Positions 24,718 to 34,293 of a DNA stretch of 47,236 nucleotides are shown here, piece after piece. Position numbers and translations under genes: made by a program. The notes under the pieces were generated by a model. It saw only the letters and a list, made by a program, of their open reading frames with translations, was not told the origin of the DNA and did not search any database. The stretch's first letter is position 1. Each line of letters opens with the position of its first letter. The DNA comes from Pseudomonas sp. RIT-PI-r (GTDB taxonomy: Bacteria > Pseudomonadota > Gammaproteobacteria > Pseudomonadales > Pseudomonadaceae): positions 1 to 47,236 of the forward strand of contig NZ_LIGE01000026.1 of assembly GCF_001297015.1 (NCBI RefSeq). Direction: 5' to 3'.

Positions 24718-25665
24718 TTATCGGGTCACCACATCCTGCTCCAGCAGCAACTCCTGCTTCCCGGCATCCAGCCGCACCAGCGCGCCCATCGGCAGCGTCA
24801 GGTTCGGATCGCAATGGCCGCTGCGCCACCCCGACAGGACCGGAATCCGCAACGGTTCAAATGTCTGCTTGAGCAAGCGGTTCAATGCCGCGACATCCAC
24901 TCCTGCCACATCCCCAACCAACACTCCGCGCAATTTGGCCAACTTGCCGGCCAGACGCATCTGGGTCAGCAACCGGTCGATGCGATACAACGGCTCGTTG
25001 ATGTCTTCGATGAGCAGAATCACCCCTTCGACATCAATCTCGTAAGGCGTGCCCAACGTTGATGCAATCATCGCCAGATTGCCGCCGAGCAAGCGTCCGT
25101 GAGCGATACCGGGCGCAACCGTGGTCAATGGATAAGCCACCGGATGACTCAGCACACTCCCCGCCCTCAACTGGCCGCGCAGCATGGCGAAGAACGAAGT
25201 GACGGTCGGCGGCTCCTTGTCGCCCAGCAGGTCGGCATTGAGCAGCGGTCCGTGAAAGGTCACGAAGCCGGCATAGCGACTGATGGCCAGGTGCAGTGCG
25301 GTGATGTCGCTGTAGCCGACAAATGGCTTGGCGTTACGACTCAGCAGATCGTAGTCGATCCGGTCCAGCAGTCGTGGCGTACCGTAGCCACCGCGCAAGC
25401 AGATGATCGCGTCAACTTCAGGGTCGGCGAACGCGGCGTGCAGATCGTTGAGCCGCACGTCATCGCTGCCTGCCAGATAGCCATCCTTCTCGTAGACGCC
25501 AGGAAACACTTTCAACCCATAACCCCGGGCGCGCATCCATTGCACAGCCTTGTCGGTGTCCAGCGCACCGGGCCCGGCTGGCGCGATCACGCCGATCAGC
25601 CCTTCCGACGGCAACGCGGGCACCGGTTTATGGGGAAACAGTGTGTGGGTGGGTCGAACGGTCAT
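24718..25665 (-). CDS. ldcA: L,D-carboxypeptidase LdcA
   Basis: 315 aa, a cytoplasmic serine peptidase of family S66 that removes the terminal D-Ala from recycled tetrapeptides so that Mpl can reuse the tripeptide. The triad residues are seen in family positions: Ser in FVGYSDITALH, Glu in LIEDINEPLYRIDR and His in RSGHCDPNLTLPMG. IGVIAPAGPG near the N-terminus and ICLRGGYGTPRLLD are also diagnostic. The ATG at 25665 has GGGAG about 10 bases before it. No signal peptide is present. It sits 174 bp downstream of lipA on the same strand, after a terminator, so it is probably a separate transcript. Confidence 0.93.
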   Translation of the reverse strand: MTVRPTHTLFPHKPVPALPSEGLIGVIAPAGPGALDTDKAVQWMRARGYGLKVFPGVYEKDGYLAGSDDVRLNDLHAAFADPEVDAIICLRGGYGTPRLLDRIDYDLLSRNAKPFVGYSDITALHLAISRYAGFVTFHGPLLNADLLGDKEPPTVTSFFAMLRGQLRAGSVLSHPVAYPLTTVAPGIAHGRLLGGNLAMIASTLGTPYEIDVEGVILLIEDINEPLYRIDRLLTQMRLAGKLAKLRGVLVGDVAGVDVAALNRLLKQTFEPLRIPVLSGWRSGHCDPNLTLPMGALVRLDAGKQELLLEQDVVTR

Positions 25666-25782
25666 CCATGGATCTCCCTGTGTGAACTCATGCGCACACA
25701 GTAGTCAGGAACGGGAGGAAACAGAAGAGGCTCTGCTGCCCCGCGCATTGCAGGAAAAGTATGCGCCTGGCGTAGGACAGGC

Positions 25783-25824
25783 AAAAAAATACCCGCGAAG
25801 ACTAACGTCTCGCGGGCATTTTTT
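25783..25824 (-). terminator. Two-way intrinsic terminator after lipA
   Basis: A CCCGCG/CGCGGG stem extended by AGAC/GTCT (25792-25816) is flanked by a T-run on one strand and an A-run on the other, so it would terminate lipA transcripts (minus strand) and also plus-strand readthrough. It lies 15 bp after the lipA stop. Confidence 0.88.
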
Positions 25825-25839
25825 ACGTTCAGCAGCGGA

Positions 25840-26862
25840 TCAGGACCCCATCAACTCAGCCTTCACCAGCTTGGCTTGCTCGTCGGCGTGGTACGAAGAA
25901 CGCACCAGCGGGCCCGAAGCGACGTTCTTGAAGCCCATCTTGTAACCTTCCTCGGCGAACCAGGCGAAGGTGTCCGGATGGACGAAACGCTGCACCGGCA
26001 AGTGGCTACGCGACGGTTGCAGATACTGACCGAGGGTCAGCATGTCGATGTCGTGTTCGCGCATGCGCTTCATGACTTCGATGACTTCTTCGTCGGTCTC
26101 GCCCAGACCCAGCATCAGGCCGGATTTGGTCGGAATGTGCGGCATCATCTGCTTGAAGCGTTGCAGCAGAGTCAGCGACCACTGGTAATCCGAACCCGGA
26201 CGCGCTGCCTTGTACAGGCGCGGCACGGTTTCCAGGTTGTGGTTGAACACATCCGGTGGCTCGGCGGCAGTGATTTCCAGCGCGACGTCCATGCGGCCAC
26301 GGTAGTCCGGGACCAGGGTCTCGAGCTGCACGTTCGGCGACAGTTTGCGGATTTCGCGGATGCAGTCGGCAAAGTGCTGGGCACCACCGTCGCGCAGGTC
26401 GTCGCGGTCAACCGAGGTGATCACCACGTACTTGAGCTTGAGGTCGGCGATGGCGATGGCCAGGCTTTCCGGCTCATTGACGTCCAGTGGCTTCGGACGA
26501 CCGTGGCCAACGTCGCAGAACGGGCAGCGACGGGTGCAGATGTCACCCATGATCATGAACGTCGCGGTGCCGCCGGAGAAGCACTCACCCAGGTTCGGGC
26601 AGGAGGCTTCTTCGCAGACGCTGTGCAGCTTGTGCTTACGCAGCAGGCTCTTGATCCGGTCGACTTCCGGCGAAACCGGGATGCGTACACGAATCCAGTC
26701 AGGCTTCTTCGGCAGTTCGGTGGTCGGAATGATCTTTACCGGGATGCGTGCAACCTTCTCGGCGCCGCGCAGCTTGACGCCGGCTTCTACCTTGGGACGC
26801 GGGGCCGGGCGCTCGGTCACGTCGAGCGTCGGGATCATGGTTTGCACTGCATCAGTAGTCAT
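25840..26862 (-). CDS. lipA: Lipoyl synthase
   Basis: 340 aa, a radical-SAM enzyme that inserts two sulfurs into octanoyl groups on lipoyl domains of 2-oxoacid dehydrogenases and GcvH. The auxiliary cluster motif CEEASCPNLGEC and the SAM-cluster motif CTRRCPFCDV are both intact, and the C-terminal serine ligand lies in LVRSSYHADEQ. The N-terminal 50 residues are a variable extension. lipB ends 1 bp before the lipA ATG, so the two are translated together, matching their sequential reactions. A strong terminator follows. Confidence 0.97.
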   Translation of the reverse strand: MTTDAVQTMIPTLDVTERPAPRPKVEAGVKLRGAEKVARIPVKIIPTTELPKKPDWIRVRIPVSPEVDRIKSLLRKHKLHSVCEEASCPNLGECFSGGTATFMIMGDICTRRCPFCDVGHGRPKPLDVNEPESLAIAIADLKLKYVVITSVDRDDLRDGGAQHFADCIREIRKLSPNVQLETLVPDYRGRMDVALEITAAEPPDVFNHNLETVPRLYKAARPGSDYQWSLTLLQRFKQMMPHIPTKSGLMLGLGETDEEVIEVMKRMREHDIDMLTLGQYLQPSRSHLPVQRFVHPDTFAWFAEEGYKMGFKNVASGPLVRSSYHADEQAKLVKAELMGS

Positions 26863-26863
26863 A

Positions 26864-27511
26864 TCAGTCGATTCCGCCCGTCAGGGTCGTCTGCTCAGCA
26901 TAGTCGAGGTGTTTGACGAGCTGCGCACGCAGCCGGGCACTTACCTCGGCAAATTCAATCGATCCTGCGTGGTCGCTCAGCTGGGTCATCGCCAGCCCGG
27001 CATAGCCGCAGGGATTAATCCGTCGAAACGGTTCCAGGTTCATATCCACGTTCAGGGCCAGGCCATGAAAGGAACAACCGTGGCGAATCCGCAAACCCAG
27101 AGAAGCGATTTTCGCTCCATCGACATAGACGCCGGGAGCATCTGGCTTGGCCGCAGCGGTTACGCCGTAGCTGGCCAGCAGTTCAATCAGGCAAGCCTCC
27201 ATGCGACTGACCAGATCACGCACGCCGAAACCCAGCTTGCGTACATCCAGCAACAGGTAAGCCACCAACTGGCCGGGCCCATGATAAGTCACCTGCCCGC
27301 CGCGATCGACCTGCACCACCGGGATATCTCCCGGCAGTAACAGGTGTTCGGCCTTGCCGGCCTGGCCCTGAGTGAACACCGGTGGGTGTTCGACGAGCCA
27401 GATTTCGTCGGCGGCATCGCTGCCGCGTTCGTTGGTAAAGCGTTGCATGGCATGCCAGACCGGCTCGTAAGCCATCTGGCCGAGCTCACGAAAGCCCAGC
27501 GTGCCCGGCAT
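26864..27511 (-). CDS. lipB: Octanoyltransferase LipB
   Basis: 215 aa. It moves octanoate from acyl carrier protein to lipoyl domains, providing the substrate of LipA. Motifs are EHPPVFTQGQAGKAEHLL, the conserved QVDRGGQVTYHGPGQLVAYLLLD, the Lys in DGAKIASLGLRIRHGCSFHGLALNV and NPCGYAGLAMTQL; the catalytic Cys is in NPCGY. The ATG at 27511 overlaps the ybeD stop as TGATG; a GTG one codon earlier is also possible. The order ybeD-lipB-lipA is the same as in E. coli and implies an operon. Confidence 0.96.
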   Translation of the reverse strand: MPGTLGFRELGQMAYEPVWHAMQRFTNERGSDAADEIWLVEHPPVFTQGQAGKAEHLLLPGDIPVVQVDRGGQVTYHGPGQLVAYLLLDVRKLGFGVRDLVSRMEACLIELLASYGVTAAAKPDAPGVYVDGAKIASLGLRIRHGCSFHGLALNVDMNLEPFRRINPCGYAGLAMTQLSDHAGSIEFAEVSARLRAQLVKHLDYAEQTTLTGGID

Positions 27512-27786
27512 CACAACACCATGTGCACGAAGCCGGTCGCCCGCAGTTCGCTGTTGATGTTGTACAGCTGATCCTGATCGGTCGCGACGATGTGCAACTG
27601 AATCGTGGTGTATTTGCCGTTGCTGCTCGAACGCTCGTCGACACGCTCATCGTTGATCTTCGCGAATTTCTTCACGATTTCGATGATCTTGTCTTTGTGG
27701 CCAACCCCCGTGTCGCTGATCACCTTAACCGGATAATCAACCTGGGGAAATTCGATCTTTGGCGCCTTTACTTCGGTATCGGTCAT
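27511..27786 (-). CDS. ybeD: DUF493 protein YbeD
   Basis: 91 aa, a small cytoplasmic protein of the DUF493/YbeD family with an ACT-like alpha-beta fold; its function is unknown. The core FPQVDYPVKVISDTG and the end LYNINSELRATGFVHMVL match the family. A conserved link to lipB suggests a regulatory role in lipoylation, but this is an inference from position. I chose the ATG at 27786 (MTDTEVKAPKIEFP); an upstream frame adds 17 Arg-rich residues without family support. The stop overlaps the lipB start by one base. Confidence 0.9.
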   Translation of the reverse strand: MTDTEVKAPKIEFPQVDYPVKVISDTGVGHKDKIIEIVKKFAKINDERVDERSSSNGKYTTIQLHIVATDQDQLYNINSELRATGFVHMVL

Positions 27787-27871
27787 GGCGTAACGGCCTC
27801 TTGAGCGCAAGCCGTGATAACGCGCATGGCCCCGCACCGGATCGGGGCGGGGCCATGCAGGTCAACACAAA

Positions 27872-29029
27872 TCAGTTGAACAAGCCGTAGAAGAATAGAC
27901 GGATGCTATCCCACATGCGGCGGAAGATACCACCCTCCTCGACGCCATCCAGAGCGATCAGGTCAGCGCTGTGCACGACCTTGTCTTCCAGTTTGACTTC
28001 GACTTTACCGATCACGTCGCCCTTGGCGATTGGCGCAACCAGTTGCGGGTTCATGGTCATGCTCGCAGCAAGCTTCTTCAGCTGGCCTTTTGGCAGGGTC
28101 ATGGTCAGGTCTTCAGCCAGGCCGGCCTTGACTTGATTGGTGGTGCCTTTCCACACCGGGGCCTGAGCCAGTTCGGTGCCCTTCTGGTAGAAGGTCTGGG
28201 TTTCGAAGAAGCGGAAGCCGTAAGTCAAAAGCTTCTGGGTTTCAGCGGCGCGGGCCACTTCGCTGTTGGTGCCGAACACCACGGCGATCAGGCGCTGGCC
28301 ATCACGTACAGCCGAGGACACCATGCAGTAGCCGGCTTCGTCGGTATGACCGGTTTTCAGACCGTCGACCGTCTTGTCGCGCCACAGCAGCAGGTTGCGG
28401 TTAGGCTGCTTGATGCCGTTCCAGAAGAACTCTTTCTGCGAGTAGATCGCGTAGTGAGCCGGGTCTTCATGGATGATCGCACGGGCCAGGATCGCCATGT
28501 CGTGAGCCGACGAGTAGTGCTCAGGGTTTGGCAGACCGGTCGGGTTCATGAAGTGGGTATTGGTCATGCCCAGATCAGTCACAGTCTTGTTCATCAGGTC
28601 GGCGAACGCATCTTCGCTGCCGGCGATGTGCTCGGACAGCGCGACGCTGGCGTCGTTGCCGGACTGGATGATGATGCCGTGCAGCAGGTCGCTGACGGTG
28701 ACCTGCGAGCCAACCTTGATGAACATCCGCGAACCGCCAGTGCGCCAGGCGTTTTCGCTGACGGTCACCGGATCGTTTTCACCGATCTGGCCACGACGGA
28801 TTTCCAGGGTCGCGATGTACGCGGTCATCAGCTTGGTCAGGCTGGCCGGTGGCAGACGCTGGTCGCCATTGTTCTCTACCAGCACGTTGCCGCTCGCGGC
28901 ATCCATGAGTACGTAGGCTTTGGCGGCCAGTTGCGGTGGCGACGGCATCATCTCGGCCGCGAAGGCGGCTGGCGAGAGGAGCAGCGGGACTAGCAGACAC
29001 AGGCGTTTGGCAAAGGTGGTGATGTTCAT
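27872..29029 (-). CDS. dacA: D-Ala-D-Ala carboxypeptidase (PBP5)
   Basis: 385 aa. A low-molecular-weight penicillin-binding protein that trims the terminal D-Ala from stem peptides. A signal peptide (1-24, ending AAFA) is followed by the peptidase S11 domain with the active sites S63-LTK66, SGN (123-125) and KTG (225-227), then a beta-rich PBP5_C domain (about 285-370) and a C-terminal amphipathic helix (RRMWDSIRLFFYGLFN) that anchors it to the inner membrane. ATG at 29029 with GAGA upstream; a longer frame adds 14 residues before the signal peptide. The gap of 185 bp to rlpA may hold its own promoter. Confidence 0.95.
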   Translation of the reverse strand: MNITTFAKRLCLLVPLLLSPAAFAAEMMPSPPQLAAKAYVLMDAASGNVLVENNGDQRLPPASLTKLMTAYIATLEIRRGQIGENDPVTVSENAWRTGGSRMFIKVGSQVTVSDLLHGIIIQSGNDASVALSEHIAGSEDAFADLMNKTVTDLGMTNTHFMNPTGLPNPEHYSSAHDMAILARAIIHEDPAHYAIYSQKEFFWNGIKQPNRNLLLWRDKTVDGLKTGHTDEAGYCMVSSAVRDGQRLIAVVFGTNSEVARAAETQKLLTYGFRFFETQTFYQKGTELAQAPVWKGTTNQVKAGLAEDLTMTLPKGQLKKLAASMTMNPQLVAPIAKGDVIGKVEVKLEDKVVHSADLIALDGVEEGGIFRRMWDSIRLFFYGLFN

Positions 29030-29214
29030 CCGTCTCTCGAAATCGCTAATGGAAACTGCCCTTGCGGACAAAATTTAATCAGATGACTTTCTAACGAGCC
29101 ATCGCGTGTTCAGTTGCTCACTCCAGTCACCCTTGCCGGGCTTTTGTTCTTCGACGAGCCAACAACCTGATTCACCCCCCAATCGCTGGCGAATCGTCAA
29201 TCAAGTTCTACGTG

Positions 29215-30225
29215 TTACTCGGTGACCACACTTGGCGAACCAAGGTTGGCCAGGCGCACGCTGTTCTGTACCTGGGCAATTTCACCCGGCGAACCGATCG
29301 GCCCCAGGCGCACCCGGTGCAGCGTCTGCTGATTGCGCACGATCGAGCTGATGAACACCGGAGCGCTCACCATCCCGCTGAGCTTCGACCTCAACAGCTC
29401 TGCAGCGTCCGGGTTGGCGAACGCGCCCACCTGCAGATACTGGCCAGACGCTGGTGCAGAAGCGTTTTTTTTTGCGCTCATCGGCACCGGAACGGTGTCA
29501 GAGGCATGTTGCTGCGGCGGTGGCGTCCACTGCTCGACGGTGCCGGCCGAGGCCGTAATCACCGGGGCGCTATTCTGCGCCACTTGCGGTTCGTTGAGCA
29601 TCAGCGGCGCCGGACGCCCCTTGGCGGCCCAATATTGTTGCGGATCGATACCTTCGACCTTGACCCGTGCAGTGCCGGTTTCGGCGTAGCCGAGTTTCTT
29701 CGCCGCCGCATAGGACAGATCGATGATGCGGTCGGAGTAGAACGGCCCACGGTCATTGACCCGCAGAATCACTGTCCGATTGTTATCCAGGTTGGTCACC
29801 CGAACGTAACTTGGCAGTGGCAAGGTCTTGTGGGCTGCACTCATGCCGTACAGGTCGTAGACCTCGCCGTTGGCGGTGTTCTGACCATGAAACTTGGTGC
29901 CATACCAGGACGCCGTGCCGGAGGCGACGTAAGTCTTGGATTCCTGCAACGGGAAGTAAGTCTTGCCCAGCACGGTGTACGGGTTGGCCTTGTACGGGCC
30001 AGTGTGCAGGGTCGGCGTGGCATCCGGGATGCGCGACACATCGACGTCCCACCATGGCGCGCCGTCTTTATGCGCGCGATTGATGTCCAGGCCGGGCTGC
30101 GCCCGCACGGCGGTATTCGAGGTTTTCTGAGTCGGCGAACGGCTGGTCGAACAACTGGCGACCAGCACTGCCAACGCAGCGAATGCCACCAGCTTCAGGG
30201 GTTTACTGTTAGGCAATGCCTGCAT
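29215..30225 (-). CDS. rlpA: Septal-ring lytic transglycosylase RlpA
   Basis: 336 aa, an outer-membrane lipoprotein that cuts denuded glycan strands at the septum and helps daughter cells separate. The lipobox LVASC puts the lipidated Cys at about residue 25. The double-psi beta-barrel domain (about 100-200) contains GTASWYGTKFHGQNTANGE, the catalytic-type Asp in VRVNDRGPFYSDRIIDLSYAAA and the conserved TARVKVEGIDP. A Pro- and Ala-rich linker precedes a SPOR domain (about 260-336) that recognises denuded peptidoglycan. The ATG overlaps the sltB1 stop by one base (TAATG). Confidence 0.95.
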   Translation of the reverse strand: MQALPNSKPLKLVAFAALAVLVASCSTSRSPTQKTSNTAVRAQPGLDINRAHKDGAPWWDVDVSRIPDATPTLHTGPYKANPYTVLGKTYFPLQESKTYVASGTASWYGTKFHGQNTANGEVYDLYGMSAAHKTLPLPSYVRVTNLDNNRTVILRVNDRGPFYSDRIIDLSYAAAKKLGYAETGTARVKVEGIDPQQYWAAKGRPAPLMLNEPQVAQNSAPVITASAGTVEQWTPPPQQHASDTVPVPMSAKKNASAPASGQYLQVGAFANPDAAELLRSKLSGMVSAPVFISSIVRNQQTLHRVRLGPIGSPGEIAQVQNSVRLANLGSPSVVTE

Positions 30226-31235
30226 TACTTGACGCCCCGTGCTTGTACCAGCTGTTCAGACAGTTGATGTACGGCCATGGCGTACATCACGCTGCGGTTA
30301 TAACGCGTGATCGCGTAGAAATTCTTCAGGCCCATCCAGTATTCCGGGCCGTTATCGCCTTCGAGGCGAAATGCCGTAACCGGCATATCATCGCGCAGCG
30401 CATCATGACTTGACCAGCCCAGCGCCCGCAACTCTGAGACCGTCTTCGTCGGCTCGATGCCAGTGGTCAGGCCTTCATCGACCTGATCGCCACGGACATC
30501 GGCGCGGCTGACCACCGGCTCACCGGCAACCCAGCCGTGACGCTTGAAGTAGCTGGCGACGCTGCCGATCGCATCATCCGGGTTGTTCCAGATGTTGATG
30601 TGGCCGTCACCGTCGAAATCCACCGCGTAAGCGCGGAAGCTGCTCGGCATGAACTGCGGCAGGCCCATGGCCCCGGCGTACGAGCCTTTGAGGGTCAATG
30701 GGTCGACCTGTTCTTCGCGCGCCAGCAGCAGGAACTCACGCAGCTCCTTGCGGAAAAATTCGGCACGGGGAGGATAGTCGAAACCGAGCGTCGACAAGGC
30801 ATCGATCACCCGGTAATTACCGGTATTACGTCCGAAAAAGGTTTCAACGCCGATGATCGACACGATGACTTGTGCCGGTACGCCGTATTCCTGCTCGGCA
30901 CGGGCCAAAGTTGCCTCGTGCTGACGCCAGAAATCCACACCGCGGGCAATGCGCGCGTCGGTGATGAACATCGGCCGGTATTCTTTCCACTGCTTGACCC
31001 GTTCGGCGGGCCTTGAGATCGCATCGAGAATCGCCTGCTTGCGTTGAGCCTCGCGGAACACCGCCATCAGTTGCTCACCGGCGAAACCGTAGTCGCGGGT
31101 CATTTCACCGACGAATTCGGCCACCTGCGGCGAGCCTTCGTATTCGCCGGCCAGCGCTTCCTGCATGCTGCCCAGGAGGCCCATCAGGCCTACCACTGGC
31201 GCGCATCGAGTCGCCCAGCCACGCATTACTTGCAT
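30225..31235 (-). CDS. sltB1: Lytic transglycosylase B (SltB1-like)
   Basis: 336 aa. A MltB/Slt35-fold lytic transglycosylase with the catalytic Glu in IIGVETFFGRNTG, AGAMGLPQFMPSSFRAYA and the EF-hand-like loop DFDGDGHINIWNNPDD. The N-terminus (MQVMRGWATRCAPVVGLMGLL) is a signal peptide without a usable lipobox, so it should be a soluble periplasmic enzyme like P. aeruginosa SltB1. I chose the ATG at 31235 because AAGGTGAAGAG precedes it; an upstream frame runs into rodA. It lies between rodA and rlpA, so elongation and cleavage enzymes share one transcript. Confidence 0.93.
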   Translation of the reverse strand: MQVMRGWATRCAPVVGLMGLLGSMQEALAGEYEGSPQVAEFVGEMTRDYGFAGEQLMAVFREAQRKQAILDAISRPAERVKQWKEYRPMFITDARIARGVDFWRQHEATLARAEQEYGVPAQVIVSIIGVETFFGRNTGNYRVIDALSTLGFDYPPRAEFFRKELREFLLLAREEQVDPLTLKGSYAGAMGLPQFMPSSFRAYAVDFDGDGHINIWNNPDDAIGSVASYFKRHGWVAGEPVVSRADVRGDQVDEGLTTGIEPTKTVSELRALGWSSHDALRDDMPVTAFRLEGDNGPEYWMGLKNFYAITRYNRSVMYAMAVHQLSEQLVQARGVK

Positions 31236-31252
31236 TGCACTCTTCACCTTAT

Positions 31253-32395
31253 TCAAACCTGTGCGATCCACTTGCGATGGGTATGGATCGACATCAAAAC
31301 CCCAAACGCTGACAGCAGCGTCACCAGCGAAGTTCCTCCGTAGCTAATGAACGGCAACGGCACCCCTACAACCGGCAACAGGCCACTGACCATACCGATG
31401 TTGACGAAAACGTAAACAAAAAACGTCATGGTCAAGGCACCGGCGAGCAATTTGCCGAACAGCGTTTGCGCCTGGGCGGTGATCACCAGTCCCCGGCCAA
31501 TCAGCAGCAAATAGATCAGCAACAAAGCACAAATGCCCACCAGGCCGAACTCTTCGCCAAGCACCGCAATGATGAAGTCGGTATGGCTTTCCGGCAGGAA
31601 GTCCAGGTGCGACTGGGTGCCGAGCAGCCAGCCCTTGCCGAATACGCCGCCGGAACCGATCGCGGCTTTCGACTGAATGATGTTCCAGCCGGTGCCCAGC
31701 GGATCGCTTTCCGGGTCGAGGAAGGTCAGGATTCGCTGTTTCTGGTAGTCGTGCATGATGAAAAACCACATCGCCACCGACACCGGGACCGCCGCCGCCA
31801 GCACGCTGAGAATCCAGCGCCAGCGCAGCCCACCCATGAACAGGACAAACGCACCGCCCGCCAGAATCAGCAGCGAAGTGCCGAGATCGGGCTGACGCAC
31901 GATCAGCGCGAACGGCACACCGATCAGCATCAGGCTGATGCCGACATGCTTGAGTTGCGGCGGCAGCGTACGCTTGGACAAATACCAGGCAATGGTCGCC
32001 GGCATCAGGATCTTCATGAATTCCGAGGGCTGGAAGCGGATCACCCCGGGGATATTGATCCAGCGTGTGGCGCCCATGGCGTTGTGGCCCATGATGTCCA
32101 CCACCAACAGCAGCACCACGCCGATCACATAGCCGAGCGGCACCCAACGCGCCATGAAACGCGGCTCGAACTGGGCGATGATAATCATCGAGACCAGACC
32201 GATACCGAACGAAGTGGCCTGTTTGGCCAGCAGGTCCCAGCTCTTGCCACTGGCGGAATACAGCACGAACAGGCTGCCGGCGGCGAGGATCAGCAGCAGG
32301 ATCAGCAACGGTCCGTCGATATGCAGTCTTTGCAGCAGCGTCGCGCGGCGACGCATCACATCCTCACTGGAGAGCATGCGATCAAAGTTATTCAT
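31253..32395 (-). CDS. rodA: Peptidoglycan glycosyltransferase RodA
   Basis: 380 aa, a SEDS-family polymerase that, with PBP2, builds lateral wall during elongation. Ten membrane helices are evident. The family motifs RWINIPGVIRFQPSEFMKI, VRQPDLGTSLLI (with the conserved functional Asp of loop 4 nearby), FLPESHTDFIIAVLGEEFG and PLPFISYGGTSLV are intact. I chose the ATG at 32395, which lies inside the end of mrdA (shared ATGAATAA, 8-bp overlap), so translation is probably coupled and gives balanced PBP2 and RodA. sltB1 follows after 17 bp. Confidence 0.96.
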   Translation of the reverse strand: MNNFDRMLSSEDVMRRRATLLQRLHIDGPLLILLLILAAGSLFVLYSASGKSWDLLAKQATSFGIGLVSMIIIAQFEPRFMARWVPLGYVIGVVLLLVVDIMGHNAMGATRWINIPGVIRFQPSEFMKILMPATIAWYLSKRTLPPQLKHVGISLMLIGVPFALIVRQPDLGTSLLILAGGAFVLFMGGLRWRWILSVLAAAVPVSVAMWFFIMHDYQKQRILTFLDPESDPLGTGWNIIQSKAAIGSGGVFGKGWLLGTQSHLDFLPESHTDFIIAVLGEEFGLVGICALLLIYLLLIGRGLVITAQAQTLFGKLLAGALTMTFFVYVFVNIGMVSGLLPVVGVPLPFISYGGTSLVTLLSAFGVLMSIHTHRKWIAQV

Positions 32396-34283
32396 CACGG
32401 GCCGTAGCCTCCGCACTGATTGGGCTGGCGTATTCGGCCTTCAAGCGTCCGTCCTGATCGAGCAGCCAGGCGTCCATGACCTGACGTACGACGGGAGCAG
32501 CAACCCCGGAGCCGGACTCACCGTTTTCGACCATCACCGATACAACGATTTTCGGGTCATCAGCCGGGGCAAAACCGACGAACAAGGCGTGGTCGCGGTG
32601 ACGCTCCTGAACCTTGGAGCGGTCATATTTCTCGCCCTGCTTGATCGCAACGACCTGAGCGGTACCCGACTTGCCGGCAATCCGGTATTGCGCGCCGATG
32701 GCGGCTTTGCGCGCGGTACCGCGCGCACCGTGCATCACCTGCTGCATGCCGTGGTTGACCTTGGTCCAGTCCGACGGGTCGCGCAGGATAATGTCCGGCA
32801 TCGGGTTTTCATCCACCGGCTTCACCCCTTCCAGGGATTTGGCCAGGTGCGGGCGGTTCCAGATGCCTTTGTTGGCGACCAGCGCCGTGGCTTGGGCCAG
32901 TTGCAGCGGGGTCGATTGCATATAGCCCTGGCCGATCCCGAGGATCAGGGTTTCGCCAGGGAACCACGCCTGCTTGCGCGTCGCCCGCTTCCATTCGCGG
33001 GACGGCATCAGGCCGGGGGATTCCTCGAACATGTCGAGCGAGACCTTCTGGCCGATGCCGAACTTGTTCATGTACGCCGACAGCCGATCGATGCCGAGCT
33101 TGTGCGCCAGGTCATAGAAATAGGTGTCGTTGGACCGCATGATCGCCGTATCGAGGTCGACGAAGCCGTCACCGGTGCGGTTCCAGTTACGGTATTTGTG
33201 ATCATAGTTCGGCAGCATGTAGTAGCCCGGGTCGAACACCCGGCTGGATGCCGTCACCACCCCGGAATCGAGGCCGGCAATCGCCACCGCCGGTTTGATC
33301 GTCGAGCCCGGCGGATACAGGCCGCGCAGCACGCGGTTGAACAGCGGCCGGTCGATGGAATCACGCAACTCGGCATAGGCCTTGAAGCTGATCCCGGTGA
33401 CGAACAGGTTCGGGTCGAAACTCGGCTGGCTGACCATCGCCAGCACTTCGCCGGTCTTCGGATCCAGCGCCACCACTGCGCCGCGACGTCCGCCCAATGC
33501 TGCCTCGGCCGCTTCCTGCAATTTGATGTCCAGACTGAGGACGATGTCCTTGCCGGGAATCGGGTCGGTGCGTTTGAGTACCCGCAACACGCGGCCGCGA
33601 GCGTTGGTCTCGACTTCTTCGTAACCGACCTGACCGTGCAATTCCGGCTCGTAGAAACGTTCGATGCCGGTTTTGCCGATGTGATGGGTGCCGCTGTAGT
33701 TGACCGGATCGAGGCTCTTCAGCTCTTTCTCGTTGATCCGCCCCATATAGCCCACCGAGTGCGCAAAGTGCGCACCCTGCGGGTAGTGACGAACCAGCTG
33801 CGCAACCACTTCCACACCGGGCAGACGGAACTGGTTCACCGCGATGCGGGCGATCTGCTCTTCGGTCAGCTCGAACAGGATCGGTACCGGCTCGAACGGC
33901 CGGCGCCCCTGGCGCATGCGCTTCTCGAAGATCACCCGGTCCTCGGGCGTCAGCTCCAGCACTTCGACGATGACGTCGAGCACTTGCTGCCAGTCGCCGG
34001 AGCGCTCGCGGGTCATGCTCAGGCTGAAGCTTGGCCGGTTGTCTGCCACCACCACGCCGTTGCGGTCGAAAATCAGCCCGCGCGTTGGTGGAATCGGCTG
34101 CACGTGGACGCGGTTGTTCTCCGACAGTGTCGAGTGGTACTCGTACTGAATCACCTGCAAGTAATACAGCCGCGCGATCAGCACGCCGATCAACAGCATG
34201 ATCGCAATGGCCCCGAACACGACGCGGCTACGCACCAGGCGTGCGTCCTTTTCGTGGTCCTTGATGCGGATCGGCTGAGACAT
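32388..34283 (-). CDS. mrdA: Penicillin-binding protein 2
   Basis: 631 aa, the transpeptidase of the elongasome and the target of mecillinam. A single N-terminal membrane helix (about 20-40) is followed by the pedestal domain (PTRGLIFDRNGVVVADN) and the transpeptidase domain with Ser327 in PPGSTIKPA, SND in MRSNDTYFYDLA and KSGT in IAGKSGTAQVV. The Asn and Gly residues usual in the class B fold are intact. I chose the ATG at 34283 (MSQPIRIKDHEKDARLV); a longer frame adds 17 residues from the end of rlmH. It lies 10 bp after rlmH and overlaps rodA. Confidence 0.96.
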   Translation of the reverse strand: MSQPIRIKDHEKDARLVRSRVVFGAIAIMLLIGVLIARLYYLQVIQYEYHSTLSENNRVHVQPIPPTRGLIFDRNGVVVADNRPSFSLSMTRERSGDWQQVLDVIVEVLELTPEDRVIFEKRMRQGRRPFEPVPILFELTEEQIARIAVNQFRLPGVEVVAQLVRHYPQGAHFAHSVGYMGRINEKELKSLDPVNYSGTHHIGKTGIERFYEPELHGQVGYEEVETNARGRVLRVLKRTDPIPGKDIVLSLDIKLQEAAEAALGGRRGAVVALDPKTGEVLAMVSQPSFDPNLFVTGISFKAYAELRDSIDRPLFNRVLRGLYPPGSTIKPAVAIAGLDSGVVTASSRVFDPGYYMLPNYDHKYRNWNRTGDGFVDLDTAIMRSNDTYFYDLAHKLGIDRLSAYMNKFGIGQKVSLDMFEESPGLMPSREWKRATRKQAWFPGETLILGIGQGYMQSTPLQLAQATALVANKGIWNRPHLAKSLEGVKPVDENPMPDIILRDPSDWTKVNHGMQQVMHGARGTARKAAIGAQYRIAGKSGTAQVVAIKQGEKYDRSKVQERHRDHALFVGFAPADDPKIVVSVMVENGESGSGVAAPVVRQVMDAWLLDQDGRLKAEYASPISAEATARDE

Positions 34284-34293
34284 GAGGGCTAGA

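Noticed and set aside
32154..34292. 712-codon open frame on plus, opposite mrdA and part of rodA
   Set aside because: Shadow of the PBP2 gene; no recognisable domain or ribosome site, and Arg/His-rich composition.
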